Positions 7,384-17,151 of a stretch of DNA of 64,000 bases are shown here, piece after piece (within the stretch, counting starts at the first letter, position 1; every line of letters starts with the position of its first letter). Below the pieces are notes generated by a model. It saw only the letters and a list, made by a program, of their open reading frames with translations, did not search any database and was not told the origin of the DNA. The position numbers and the translations under genes were made by a program. This DNA comes from Azospirillum tabaci (lineage in GTDB: Bacteria; Pseudomonadota; Alphaproteobacteria; Azospirillales; Azospirillaceae): positions 1 through 64,000 of the forward strand of contig NZ_JACCJY010000032.1 in the NCBI RefSeq assembly GCF_014596085.1. Reading direction: 5' to 3'.

Positions 7384-9183
7384 TCACATGGTTTGGGAGG
7401 GTGCGGCGTCGTCGATCAGGAGCTGGACTCCCTCCGCCCCGTTCCAACGGTCGATGCGCAGGACGCCGGCGATGTGGAAGGGCGATCCGCGCCCCATCAG
7501 CAGGGCTTTTCCCATCTCGCTGTCCAGCGCGCGGAAGGCGATGGCCTTCAACCGGGCGCCGTCGCCGCCCTGGAGAATGCAGCGGACGTGATTCGCCCCG
7601 ACCACGTCCGCCCGCACCACGCGGGCGTCGGTGACGGCGAAGCGCGGCTCCGCGTTGCCGGTGCCGAAGGGGCCGAGCTGGTTCAGGCGGTCCACCAGGG
7701 AGGTGTTCGCCGCCCCCACGGACAGCGCGCCGTCCAGCTCCAGCGTCGGCACCAGAGGGGCTGCGGCGACCTGTTCGGCGACGCGGCCGGTCAGGAAGGT
7801 CTGCAGGTCGGCCAGCCTGTTCCCCGCCACGGTGAAGCCGGCCGCCATGCGGTGCCCGCCTCCGGCCATCAGCAGCCCTTCCTGCCGCGCGGCGATCACC
7901 GCCGCCCCCAGGTCGACCCCACGCACCGAGCGGCCCGAGGCCTTGCCGATCACCGTACCGTCCGCCCCTTCCTCCAGGGCGATGACGCAGGCGGGGCGGC
8001 TGTAGCGCTCCTTCAGGCGGCTGGCGACGATGCCGATCACGCCGGGGTGCCAGCCTTCACCCGCCACGAAGACCAGTTCGGCCAGCTCGTCGGCGTGCTC
8101 CTCCAGCCGGGCCAGGGCGTCGGCGAGCACGCCCTGCTCCACCGCGCGGCGTTCGGCGTTGTGAGCCTCCAGCTTCTGGGCCAGTTCCATGGCCTCCATG
8201 GGATCGTCGGTGGAGAGCAGCCGCGCCCCGAGGTCCGAGGCGCCGACGCGCCCGCCGGCGTTGACCCGCGGGCCGAGCACGAAGCCGGCGTGGTAGGCGT
8301 CCGGCTTCTCCTTCACCCCGGCGACGTCGGACAGGGCGGACAGGCCGGGGTTGGCGCGCCGCGCCATCACCTTCAGCCCCTGCGCCACCAGCGCCCGGTT
8401 CAACCCGGTCAGGGGCACCACGTCGCACACCGTGCCCAGCGCCACGAGGTCGAGCCACTCCATCAGATTCGGCTCGTTGCGGCCCGCGTAGAATCCGGCG
8501 CTGCGCAGCGCCCGGTTCACCGCCACCACGGCCAGGAAGGTCACTCCCGCCGCGCACAGCGTGCGGTAGGCGCCGTCCTCGTCCAGCCGGTTCGGGTTGA
8601 CCAGAGCGATGGCCGGCGGCAGGCGCGGTTCCGCCGCGTGATGGTCGAGAACCACCACGTCCAGCCCGGCCGCCGCCGCCGCCTCCAGCGCCGCGAAGGC
8701 GGAGATGCCGCAATCCACCGTCACCACCAGCCGCACGCCCTCGGCCTTCAGCCGCAGCAGCGCCGGGCCGTTGGGGCCGTAGCCCTCCTTCATGCGGTCG
8801 GGCACGTAGATCCGCAGATCCGCCCCCACCGCCCGGAAGAAGCGCCGCAGCAGCGCGGAGGAGGTGGCGCCGTCCACATCATAGTCGCCGAAGACGGCCA
8901 CCGGCTCGCCGTCCATCACGGCGCGGGCGATGCGCTCCGCCGCCGTGTCCATGTCCCTGAAGCGGGAGGGGTCGGGAAGCAGCGCCTTCAGCGTCGGGTT
9001 CAGGAAGCCGTCGCATGCCTCCTCCGTCACCCCGCGGGCGGCGAGCACCCGCCCGACGATCTCCGGCAGCCCCCGCCCCTGCGCCAGCCCCCAGGCCAGC
9101 CGCTCGTCGTAGGGCCGCGCCTGCCAGCGCTTGCCGGACAGGGAATGGGCGACGTTCAGGAAGGGGGGAACGGTGTCGGTCAT
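7384..9183 (-). CDS. recJ: Single-stranded-DNA-specific exonuclease RecJ
   Basis: 599 residues. DHH phosphoesterase motifs are present: GDYDVDG at residues 99-105 and DHH at 180-182, then the DHHA1 region with GGGHRMAAGFT and the C-terminal OB-like domain. RecJ degrades single-stranded DNA 5' to 3' in recombinational and mismatch repair. The start at 9183 (MTDTVPPFLN) matches the family length of about 570-600; the open frame to 9387 would add an Arg-rich, unlikely N-terminus. In many alphaproteobacteria recJ directly follows hom-glpX; here gldA, on the opposite strand, separates it from glpX. Confidence 0.95.
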   Translation of the reverse strand: MTDTVPPFLNVAHSLSGKRWQARPYDERLAWGLAQGRGLPEIVGRVLAARGVTEEACDGFLNPTLKALLPDPSRFRDMDTAAERIARAVMDGEPVAVFGDYDVDGATSSALLRRFFRAVGADLRIYVPDRMKEGYGPNGPALLRLKAEGVRLVVTVDCGISAFAALEAAAAAGLDVVVLDHHAAEPRLPPAIALVNPNRLDEDGAYRTLCAAGVTFLAVVAVNRALRSAGFYAGRNEPNLMEWLDLVALGTVCDVVPLTGLNRALVAQGLKVMARRANPGLSALSDVAGVKEKPDAYHAGFVLGPRVNAGGRVGASDLGARLLSTDDPMEAMELAQKLEAHNAERRAVEQGVLADALARLEEHADELAELVFVAGEGWHPGVIGIVASRLKERYSRPACVIALEEGADGTVIGKASGRSVRGVDLGAAVIAARQEGLLMAGGGHRMAAGFTVAGNRLADLQTFLTGRVAEQVAAAPLVPTLELDGALSVGAANTSLVDRLNQLGPFGTGNAEPRFAVTDARVVRADVVGANHVRCILQGGDGARLKAIAFRALDSEMGKALLMGRGSPFHIAGVLRIDRWNGAEGVQLLIDDAAPSQTM

Positions 9184-9404
9184 GCTGCCCAGAATGCCAC
9201 GGATCGGAAAGGGCGAAGCCATAGCAGATGGGGGACAAGCGGGCCAGCGGATGGGGCCCGCGGAAGGAGACGGCCGGTCCCGTCGGCGGCGGCGGCGTAC
9301 GCAAAGGTGGCAGGCATCCTTGCCGCACCGCAACTTGAGGCAGGTCATTGCGGGTGGAAAGGCGTCCTGCTCCACTGCGTCATCCACACGCGGAGGAGGG
9401 AACC

Positions 9405-10499
9405 ATGATCACCACGGCGATCTTTCCAGCCCGCTACGTCCAAGGCAACGGCGCCCTCGACAGCCTGGGGGAGGATCTGGCCCGGCTGGGCAAGACGGTT
9501 CTGGCCGTCACCGACCGCTTCGTTCTGAAGACGCTGAAAGGCCGGCTGGTCGATGCCGCCGCCGGGCGCGTCGAACTGGACATCCAGGAATTCCGCGGCG
9601 AATGCTCCGACGAGGAGATCGAGCGGCTGACCGATCTCGCCCGCGCCATGGGAGCCGACGTCGTGGCCGGCATCGGCGGCGGCAAGGCGCTCGACACCGC
9701 CAAGGCGGTCGCCCACGCGCTGGACGCGCGCACCGCCATCGTCCCGACGCTTGCCTCCACCGACGCGCCGTGCAGCGCGCTATCGGTGATCTACACACCG
9801 GAGGGGGCGTTCAAGCGCTACCTCGTGCTGCCGCGCAACCCAGACCTCGTTCTGGTCGACACCGGCGTGGTGGCGAACGCCCCGGTGCGCTTCCTCGTCT
9901 CCGGCATGGGCGACGCCCTGTCCACCTGGTTCGAGGCGGAGGATTGCCGCATCAAGCGCGGCGGCAACATGACCGGGCGCGTCGGCCCGATGACCGCCTT
10001 CGCTCTGGCCCGGCTGTGCTACGACACGCTGCTGGAGTATGGCGTGCTCGCCAAATCGGCCTGCGAGCAGGGCGTGGTCACCCCGGCGCTGGAACGCATC
10101 GTCGAGGCCAACACGCTTCTGAGCGGGCTGGGCTTCGAGAGCGGCGGGCTGGCGGCGGCGCACGCCGTCCACAACGGCCTGACCGCGCTGGAGGAAACGC
10201 ACCATTGCTGGCACGGCGAGAAGGTCGCCTTCGGCACGCTGACGCTGCTGATCCTGACCGACCGGCCGCCGGCCGTGCTGGACGAGGTCTACGGCTTCTG
10301 CAAGGCGGTGGGGCTGCCGACGACGCTGGCCGAGATCGGCCTTGCCAGCGTGTCGGACGAGCGGCTTCTGCTGGCGGCGGAGCGGGCCTGCGCCGAGGGC
10401 GAGACCATCCACAACGAGCCGCACGAGATCACCCCGCAGCGTGTCCTGGCCGCCATGAAGGCCGCCGACGCCGAGGGACGGCGGCGGAAGGGCCTGTAA
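9405..10499 (+). CDS. gldA: Iron-dependent glycerol dehydrogenase family protein
   Basis: 364 residues. GIGGGKALDTAKA is the NAD-binding signature of the iron-containing/GldA dehydrogenase fold, and metal ligands are expected at the Asp in SGMGDALSTWFEA and the histidines in AAAHAVHNGL and HCWHGEKVAFG. The expected reaction is NAD-dependent oxidation of glycerol to dihydroxyacetone; related small polyol substrates are possible. GGAGGAGGG precedes the ATG at 9405. The gene stands alone, divergent from recJ and convergent with glpX, and so interrupts a gene order that is usually continuous on one strand. Confidence 0.88.
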   Translation: MITTAIFPARYVQGNGALDSLGEDLARLGKTVLAVTDRFVLKTLKGRLVDAAAGRVELDIQEFRGECSDEEIERLTDLARAMGADVVAGIGGGKALDTAKAVAHALDARTAIVPTLASTDAPCSALSVIYTPEGAFKRYLVLPRNPDLVLVDTGVVANAPVRFLVSGMGDALSTWFEAEDCRIKRGGNMTGRVGPMTAFALARLCYDTLLEYGVLAKSACEQGVVTPALERIVEANTLLSGLGFESGGLAAAHAVHNGLTALEETHHCWHGEKVAFGTLTLLILTDRPPAVLDEVYGFCKAVGLPTTLAEIGLASVSDERLLLAAERACAEGETIHNEPHEITPQRVLAAMKAADAEGRRRKGL

Positions 10500-10532
10500 T
10501 CTCCGAAAAAGGAGAAATCTCCAAAAAAGAAA

Positions 10533-10566
10533 GGGGCGCGCGGCAGACCACCGCGCGCCCCTTTTT
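10533..10566. terminator. Terminator between gldA and glpX, possibly bidirectional
   Basis: An 11-bp GC-only stem, GGGGCGCGCGG (10533-10543) with CCGCGCGCCCC (10551-10561) and a 7-base loop, followed by TTTTT. The 5' side is preceded by a run of A, so it could also terminate the convergent glpX transcript. Confidence 0.9.
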
Positions 10567-10578
10567 CCTTGAGCAGCC

Positions 10579-11571
10579 TTAGGCCATGCTCGGCTTGCGC
10601 TGCAGGTTGTGGTGCGCCTCGACGTAGCGCACGGTGCCCGACTTGGAGCGCATGATGACCGAATGGGTGGTCGCACCGCCGGGGAAGCGGCGGACGCCGC
10701 GCAGCATGGCGCCGTCGGTCACGCCGGTCGCGGCGAACATGACGTTGCCGCTGGCCAGCTCGGTCAGGCTGTACTTCTTGTTCAGATCCTTGACGCCCCA
10801 GCGGGCGGCGCGGGCCTTCTCGTCGTCGTTGCGGAACAGCAGACGGCCCTGGAACTGGCCGCCGATGCAGCGCAGCGCCGCCGCGGCCAGAACGCCTTCC
10901 GGCGCGCCGCCGGAGCCGACATACATGTCGACGCCGGTGCCGGCCTGGCTGGTGGCGATCACGCCCGACACGTCGCCGTCGTTGATCAGCATGATGCGCG
11001 CGCCGGCCTCGCGGACGCGGGCGATCAGCTCGGCGTGGCGCGGACGGTTCAGGATGCAGACCAGCAGCTCCTGCACCTCGGTGCCCTTGGCCTTGGCCAG
11101 GGCCTTGAGGTTGTTGGCCGGGGTCTCGTCGAGATCGACCACGCCTTCCGGCAGGCCGGAACCGACGGCGATCTTGTCCATGTAGACGTCCGGGGCGTTC
11201 AGGAAGCCGCCCTCGTCCGCCATGGCGATGACGGCCAGCGAGTTCGGGCCGCCGGTGGCGCAGATGGTGGTGCCTTCCAGCGGGTCGAGCGCGATGTCGA
11301 CCTTCGGCCCGCGGCCGATGCCGGCGCCGACCTTCTCGCCGATGTAGAGCATGGGCGCCTCGTCGCGCTCGCCCTCGCCGATCACGACGGTGCCGTCGAT
11401 GTAGAGGGTGTTGAGCGCCTGGCGCATGGCGTCGACCGCGGCCTGGTCGGCAAGCTTCTCGTCACCGCGGCCCATCAGCAGCGACGCGGACAGCGCGGCG
11501 GCCTCGGTGACGCGGACGGCTTCCAGCGCCAGGTTCCGGTCCATACCGGACAGGTCGACATGAACGGACAT
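10579..11571 (-). CDS. glpX: Class II fructose-1,6-bisphosphatase
   Basis: 330 residues, usual GlpX length. Metal- and phosphate-binding motifs GEGERDEAP (65-73) and DPLEGTT (96-102) are intact, and GSGGAPEGVLAAAAL is the conserved sugar-phosphate loop. It hydrolyses fructose-1,6-bisphosphate to fructose-6-phosphate for gluconeogenesis. GGGGGAG lies ten bases before the ATG. It follows hom by 44 bases and probably belongs to an aminotransferase-hom-glpX operon that ends at the hairpin at 10533. Confidence 0.96.
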   Translation of the reverse strand: MSVHVDLSGMDRNLALEAVRVTEAAALSASLLMGRGDEKLADQAAVDAMRQALNTLYIDGTVVIGEGERDEAPMLYIGEKVGAGIGRGPKVDIALDPLEGTTICATGGPNSLAVIAMADEGGFLNAPDVYMDKIAVGSGLPEGVVDLDETPANNLKALAKAKGTEVQELLVCILNRPRHAELIARVREAGARIMLINDGDVSGVIATSQAGTGVDMYVGSGGAPEGVLAAAALRCIGGQFQGRLLFRNDDEKARAARWGVKDLNKKYSLTELASGNVMFAATGVTDGAMLRGVRRFPGGATTHSVIMRSKSGTVRYVEAHHNLQRKPSMA

Positions 11572-11615
11572 GGTTGTTCTCCCCCGAATCGATGCTCGGT
11601 TCTTCTATGGTTCGG

Positions 11616-12922
11616 TCAAAACTGTTCGATGCGGATCATGCGCGGCGGCTCGACCACCGACTCCTTGGCGGCGATGGTGGCAAGCGCGCGCTGCATGGCC
11701 GCCTCGTCGGTGTCATGAGTGGTCAGGACCACCGGCACCGCTTCACCGGGGGCGCGCCCGCGCTGCAGGAACTGCTCCATGGAGACGTTCTGGTCGCGCA
11801 TGGCCGCCGCAACATCCGCTATCACGCCGGGACGGTCCACGACCATCAGGCGTACGTAGTACGACCCCCGGCGGGCCTCCATCGGGGACGGCTGGGCCTC
11901 GGAAAGCTGGGCCGCCGGCACGCCGAAGGTGGGGGTGGAGCGCCCGCGGGCGATGTCGATCAGGTCGGAGACGACGGCCGACGCCGTCGGTCCCTCGCCC
12001 GCGCCGCGGCCGACGAACAGCACGCGGTCCACGAAATCGCCCTGGGCGATCACGGCGTTGAACACGCCGTCCACCGCCGCGATGGGCGCCGCCTTCGGCA
12101 CCATGCAGGGGTGCACGCGCTGCTCGATCCCGTGGTCGGTGCGCCGGGCGATGCCCAGCAGCTTGATCCGGTAGCCGAGCGCGTCGGCGTAGTCGAAGTC
12201 CACCGCCGAGACGTGGCGGATGCCCTCGACATGGACGCTCTGGAAGTCCACCGGCGTGCCGAAGGCCACCGAGGTCAGGATCGCCAGCTTGTGCGCCGCG
12301 TCCACGCCGTCGATGTCGAAGCTCGGGTCGGCTTCCGCGTAACCCAGCTTCTGCGCGTCGGCCAGCACGTCCGCGAAGTCGCGGCCGGTGGTGCGCATCT
12401 CGGTCAGGATGTAGTTGCAGGTGCCGTTGAGGATGCCGTGCACCTCCGACACCCGGTTGCCCGCCAGCCCCTCGCGGAGCCCCTTGATGATCGGGATGCC
12501 GCCGGCCACCGCCGCCTCGAAGCCGATGGCGAGGCCGGCGGCCTCCGCCTTGGCCGCGAGCGCGGTGCCGTGATGGGCAAGCAGCGCCTTGTTGGCGGTG
12601 ACGACGTGGCGCCCCCGCTCCAGCGCCAGCTCGACGGTCTCCTTCGCCGGTCCCTCGGACCCGCCGATCAGCTCGACCACCACATCCACGCCGGGATGGG
12701 CGGCGAGCGCCACCGGGTCGTCGTACCATTCGACCGTCGACAGGTCGACGCCGCGGTCCTTGCCGCGCGAGCGGGCGCTGACCGCCACCACCTCGATGCG
12801 GCGGCCGCAGCGCTGCTCGATCAGGTCGGCCTGCCGCTCGAGAAGCTTCAGAACGCCCGCGCCGACCGTGCCCAGGCCCGCGACGGCGATTTTCAGGGGG
12901 CCTGTTTTGTGGGAGTCGGACA

Positions 12923-12923
<1 letters not shown>
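11616..12923 (-). CDS. hom: Homoserine dehydrogenase
   Basis: 435 residues with the full three-part layout: NAD(P)-binding domain with GLGTVGAGV (about 16-24), the catalytic domain with EAAVAGGIPIIKGLREGLAGN and the substrate lysine, and a C-terminal ACT domain (about 350-430) starting YYVRLMVVDRPGVIADVA, which normally mediates threonine feedback. It reduces aspartate semialdehyde to homoserine for threonine and methionine synthesis. Its ATG overlaps the TGA of the upstream aminotransferase by one base, indicating translational coupling. Confidence 0.97.
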
Positions 12924-14197
<1,274 letters not shown>

Positions 14198-14351
14198 GGA
14201 CGCTCCGAAGCCTTGTCCGGCCACGCCACGAACCCATATTTGCGGACCGGGACCACTTATCTACCGCCCCGCATCTTCAGAAGCGAGGTAAAATTCGCGT
14301 CCGGCCGCATTCCTGCGCTGCCCAAGGCATCCCGGACGCCGAAGCCCGTCT

Positions 14352-15698
14352 TCAGCCTCCCTTGCGGCCGGATGTCCGGCGCTGGTGCAGCGCCTCCTCG
14401 ATCTCCTCGCCACCGGCGCCGACCAGGGCGGCGGGGTCCACGGCGACCTCCAGATCCTCCGGCCGGGCGGGCTTGGCGGGGTGGACGCGCCGGGCCGCCG
14501 GCACGCGCAGCAGCGCGTAGGACAGCAGCGACAGCGAGGCGAGGCCCGGCATGATGGCCGTCGTCGCGATGTAGGGATCGGCGAACAGGGCGGCCACCGC
14601 CGTGCCGGCCAGCCCGCCGCCGATCTGCATGAAGCCGATCAACGCCGAGGCCGCTCCGGCCATGCGGGGAAAGCCGGCCAGGGCGTCGCTGGTGGCGCCG
14701 GGCATCACCAGCGCGATGCCGAAGGCCCAGATCGCGGTCGGCCCCATCACGCTCGCCACGGTCGGTTCGCCGGTCAGGGGCGCCAGGGCGAAGCCGAGCC
14801 CGCCCACGGCCACGCAGGCCAGCCCGTAGGGGATCAGCCGCATCGCGTCCACCCGGCGCAGCAGCCGCCCCGCCAGGGTCGCCCCCAGCGTGTAGGAGCC
14901 GGTCTGCAGCAGCATGGCGAAGCCGAAGACGGTCGGGCTCAGCCCCACCCGCTCGATCATCACGAAGGGCAGCAGCGCCGCCATGGTGTAGAGGCCGCCC
15001 AGCGTCGTGCCGAGCACCAATCCCGCCCGCATGAAGCGCCGGTCGGTCAACAGGGTCCGATAGTTGCGGATCACCGGGCCGGGCCGGGCCGCCGAGCGGT
15101 CGCGCGTCCGGTTGGTCTCCGCCGTGCCCAGCGCGAAGACCGTCAGCACGGCGAGGCCGTAGAGCGTCATCACCACGAAGATGGCGTGCCAGCCCACCGT
15201 GCCCAGGATCACCCCGCCCAGCGTCGGCGCAACCGCCGGCACCACGGCGAGCATCAAACCGATCAGGTTCAGGATGCGCGCCGACCGCTGTCCGGTGAAC
15301 TGGTCGCGGACGATGGCGCGGGAAATGGCGATGCCCGCCGCCGCACCGATGCCCTGCAGGGCCCGCCCGACCAGCAGCCATTCGATGCTGCCCGACAGCG
15401 CCGCCACCACGCTGCCCAGAACGTAGGTGACGAAGAAAGCCAGGGCGACCGGCCGCCGCCCGTAGGCGTCGGACAGCGGCCCGCAGGCGAGCTGGGAAAA
15501 GGCGAAGCCGAAGAAATAGACGGAAAGCGTCAGCTTCAACGCCGCCGGGGTGGTCTGGAACGCCTCCACCAGCATCGGCAGGGCCGGCGTGTAGAGCGCG
15601 AGGCTGAGCGGCCCCAGCGTGACGATCAGCGTTCCGATGACGGCCGTCCGCGTCTCCGTCATGGCGGGCGCGTCGCTTTGCGCTGAGGCGCGGCTCAT
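14352..15698 (-). CDS. Bcr/CflA-type multidrug MFS efflux transporter
   Basis: 448 residues, about twelve membrane helices. MFS motif A is GPLSDAYGRRPV after helix 2; GRALQGIGAAAGIAISRAIVRD is the motif C-like drug/H+ antiporter region of the DHA1 Bcr/CflA group. The C-terminal 40 residues are a charged cytoplasmic tail. The start codon overlaps the marR stop codon by four bases (ATGA), so the pump is coupled to its likely repressor. The much longer open frame reaching 15971 is rejected because it would lie inside marR. Confidence 0.9.
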   Translation of the reverse strand: MSRASAQSDAPAMTETRTAVIGTLIVTLGPLSLALYTPALPMLVEAFQTTPAALKLTLSVYFFGFAFSQLACGPLSDAYGRRPVALAFFVTYVLGSVVAALSGSIEWLLVGRALQGIGAAAGIAISRAIVRDQFTGQRSARILNLIGLMLAVVPAVAPTLGGVILGTVGWHAIFVVMTLYGLAVLTVFALGTAETNRTRDRSAARPGPVIRNYRTLLTDRRFMRAGLVLGTTLGGLYTMAALLPFVMIERVGLSPTVFGFAMLLQTGSYTLGATLAGRLLRRVDAMRLIPYGLACVAVGGLGFALAPLTGEPTVASVMGPTAIWAFGIALVMPGATSDALAGFPRMAGAASALIGFMQIGGGLAGTAVAALFADPYIATTAIMPGLASLSLLSYALLRVPAARRVHPAKPARPEDLEVAVDPAALVGAGGEEIEEALHQRRTSGRKGG

Positions 15699-16147
15699 TG
15701 GCCGGCTCCGCCGCGGTCGTCCGCGATCATGCGGTTGCGCAGGCGGGACAGCATGTCCTTGAGCAGGACGACCTCCTCCGCCGTGAGGTTGGCCATGGCC
15801 GACTCGCGCTCCGTCCGGAAGGCCTCCAGAACCTGGAGCGCCAGCGGTTCGGCCTGCGGGGTCGGACGCACGATCTTGGCGCGGCGGTCCGCCGGGTCCG
15901 GTTCGCGGACCACCAGCCCGCGGGCCTCCAGACGGTCGAGGAAGCCGACCAGCGTCATCGGCTCCACCCACATGTGGGTCGCCAGCACCGACTGGCGCGA
16001 GCCGGGGTGGCGGCAGACATAAACCAGTGCCCGCGCCTCCCCCGCCGTGAGGCCGAGCCGGGCGTCATCCAGGGCACGGTCGAACCGCGCGCGCAGAAGC
16101 CGCGCGCAGTCGATCAGGATCATTCCGAAGGGGGATTCATCAAGCAT
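15695..16147 (-). CDS. MarR family transcriptional regulator
   Basis: 150 residues with a winged helix: recognition region RQSVLATHMWVEPMTLVGFLDRLEARG (broken: about residues 50-76) and wing VVREPDPADRRAKIVRPT, which has the DxRxK/R signature of MarR proteins. It likely represses itself and the downstream efflux gene and is released by a phenolic or toxic ligand. The ATG directly abuts a CCCTTA-TTG-TAAGGG palindrome, with a TATAAG box upstream, so the message may be leaderless or nearly so. Confidence 0.92.
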   Translation of the reverse strand: MLDESPFGMILIDCARLLRARFDRALDDARLGLTAGEARALVYVCRHPGSRQSVLATHMWVEPMTLVGFLDRLEARGLVVREPDPADRRAKIVRPTPQAEPLALQVLEAFRTERESAMANLTAEEVVLLKDMLSRLRNRMIADDRGGAGQ

Positions 16148-16174
16148 CCCTTATTGTAAGGGTGCCTTATAATT
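16148..16174 (-). promoter_or_regulatory. MarR operator/promoter candidate
   Basis: CCCTTATTGTAAGGG (16148-16162) is a perfect 6+6 palindrome immediately upstream of the marR ATG. A further half-site CCTTATAA follows at 16165-16172, so TAAGG/CCTTA elements occur three times in 25 bases. On the minus strand TATAAG at 16167-16172 could be the -10 box, which places the operator over the transcription start. Confidence 0.65.
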
Positions 16175-16522
16175 TCAAACAACCGCGGGCGGCGCAGGGC
16201 GGTCATGCCGCGGCGCCATGGCCACGCACCGTCCTTCCACTCGCCGTGAAACCCACCCGAGCTGAAGCGAAGCCGTCGCGCCAAATAGTCGCAGCATGAA
16301 AATCTGTTGCGGACCCGCCACCGCAAGACGTAGTTTTTCCATCTTGGCAGCAGCAATGGGTGCTCCGTGGTCCGCGCCACCGCCATCGGAACTGCGCATC
16401 GACCGGACGAAGACCGGCGCGTCCCTTTCCTTCAATGGAGCGCCATCAAAGGCCGAAGGACGCACCGCATAGGTATACTTACGGATTACTGGCAGCGTCC
16501 GCCTTTTGCTACACCCCTGCCC
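16175..16522. other. Gene-free interval upstream of marR
   Basis: About 350 bases between the marR promoter and the 3' end of the lipoprotein gene. Short frames exist on both strands but have no ribosome-binding site, no family resemblance and no coding-like composition. I see nothing functional apart from the marR promoter at its edge; a lone GGTATAC at about 16472 resembles half of the operator seen at 2-4 kb but lacks its second half. Confidence 0.4.
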
Positions 16523-16918
16523 TCAATTGGGCTTTCCGGGAGCGGGCTTCCCGGCGCTTGGCTGTCCAGGCGTGATGTCCGGCGGCGGGGGAACGTCCAT
16601 GGGGGTCGGCAGCATGGTCTTGGCGGCCTCGCGGTCCTGGGCCAGACGGTCCAGATCCTGCTGGCGCTGCGCTTCCGTCCGCAGATCGGTGGGGCGCGGC
16701 GGAACGGTGCCGAGATTGGGGTATTCCCGGTTCTGGCCGGACATGCCGCGCACCGGCGAGTCCTGGCTGGGCACCTCGCGACCGGTCACGGCGCCGACCA
16801 GCCCGGTGTCGAGCACGCGATCGCTGCAGGCCGGCAGAGCGAGAACAACCAGGACGGACAGCGCCGGACCCAACCGGCCCGCCTTCGCCACCATGCCGCG
16901 TCGGATACCCGTTTCCAT
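16523..16918 (-). CDS. Hypothetical lipoprotein
   Basis: 131 residues. A basic N-terminus and hydrophobic stretch end in the lipobox LALPAC (cysteine near residue 31), so the mature protein should be lipid-anchored in the envelope. The mature part is hydrophilic, with Gln/Arg/Asp in the middle (RTEAQRQQDLDRLAQDREAA, probably helical) and a Pro/Gly/Lys-rich end; no enzymatic domain is apparent. The start at 16918 is uncertain; an alternative ATG lies eight codons on and keeps the signal sequence. It is divergent from phaC across a 233-base gap. Confidence 0.65.
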   Translation of the reverse strand: METGIRRGMVAKAGRLGPALSVLVVLALPACSDRVLDTGLVGAVTGREVPSQDSPVRGMSGQNREYPNLGTVPPRPTDLRTEAQRQQDLDRLAQDREAAKTMLPTPMDVPPPPDITPGQPSAGKPAPGKPN

Positions 16919-17151
16919 TCTGCGAACCCCACATCCGAACCCATCCGGCCGCTTGAACGGTGGTGGGCGAAATGAAATCTTCATACGAGAGGTGTATGAC
17001 GGACCCCGGCTCGAACGGACATGGCATAAGCTGTCCGGGATGCCAGGACCGGAACGCACTCCGACCGAACAGACTTCCGGCAGGCACTGTATAAACCGCA
17101 CAACGTCCCTCCTGAAGCCTAAAACTCGCCTAAAGAAGAAGGACCGCACCA

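Noticed and set aside
7378..9408. 676-codon open frame on the + strand
   Set aside because: It is a mirror frame of recJ, whose motifs are clear on the minus strand.
16470..16480. GGTATAC resembling the 2-4 kb operator
   Set aside because: Only one half of the palindrome is present and the extra half-site is missing; it is not placed near a recognised promoter.
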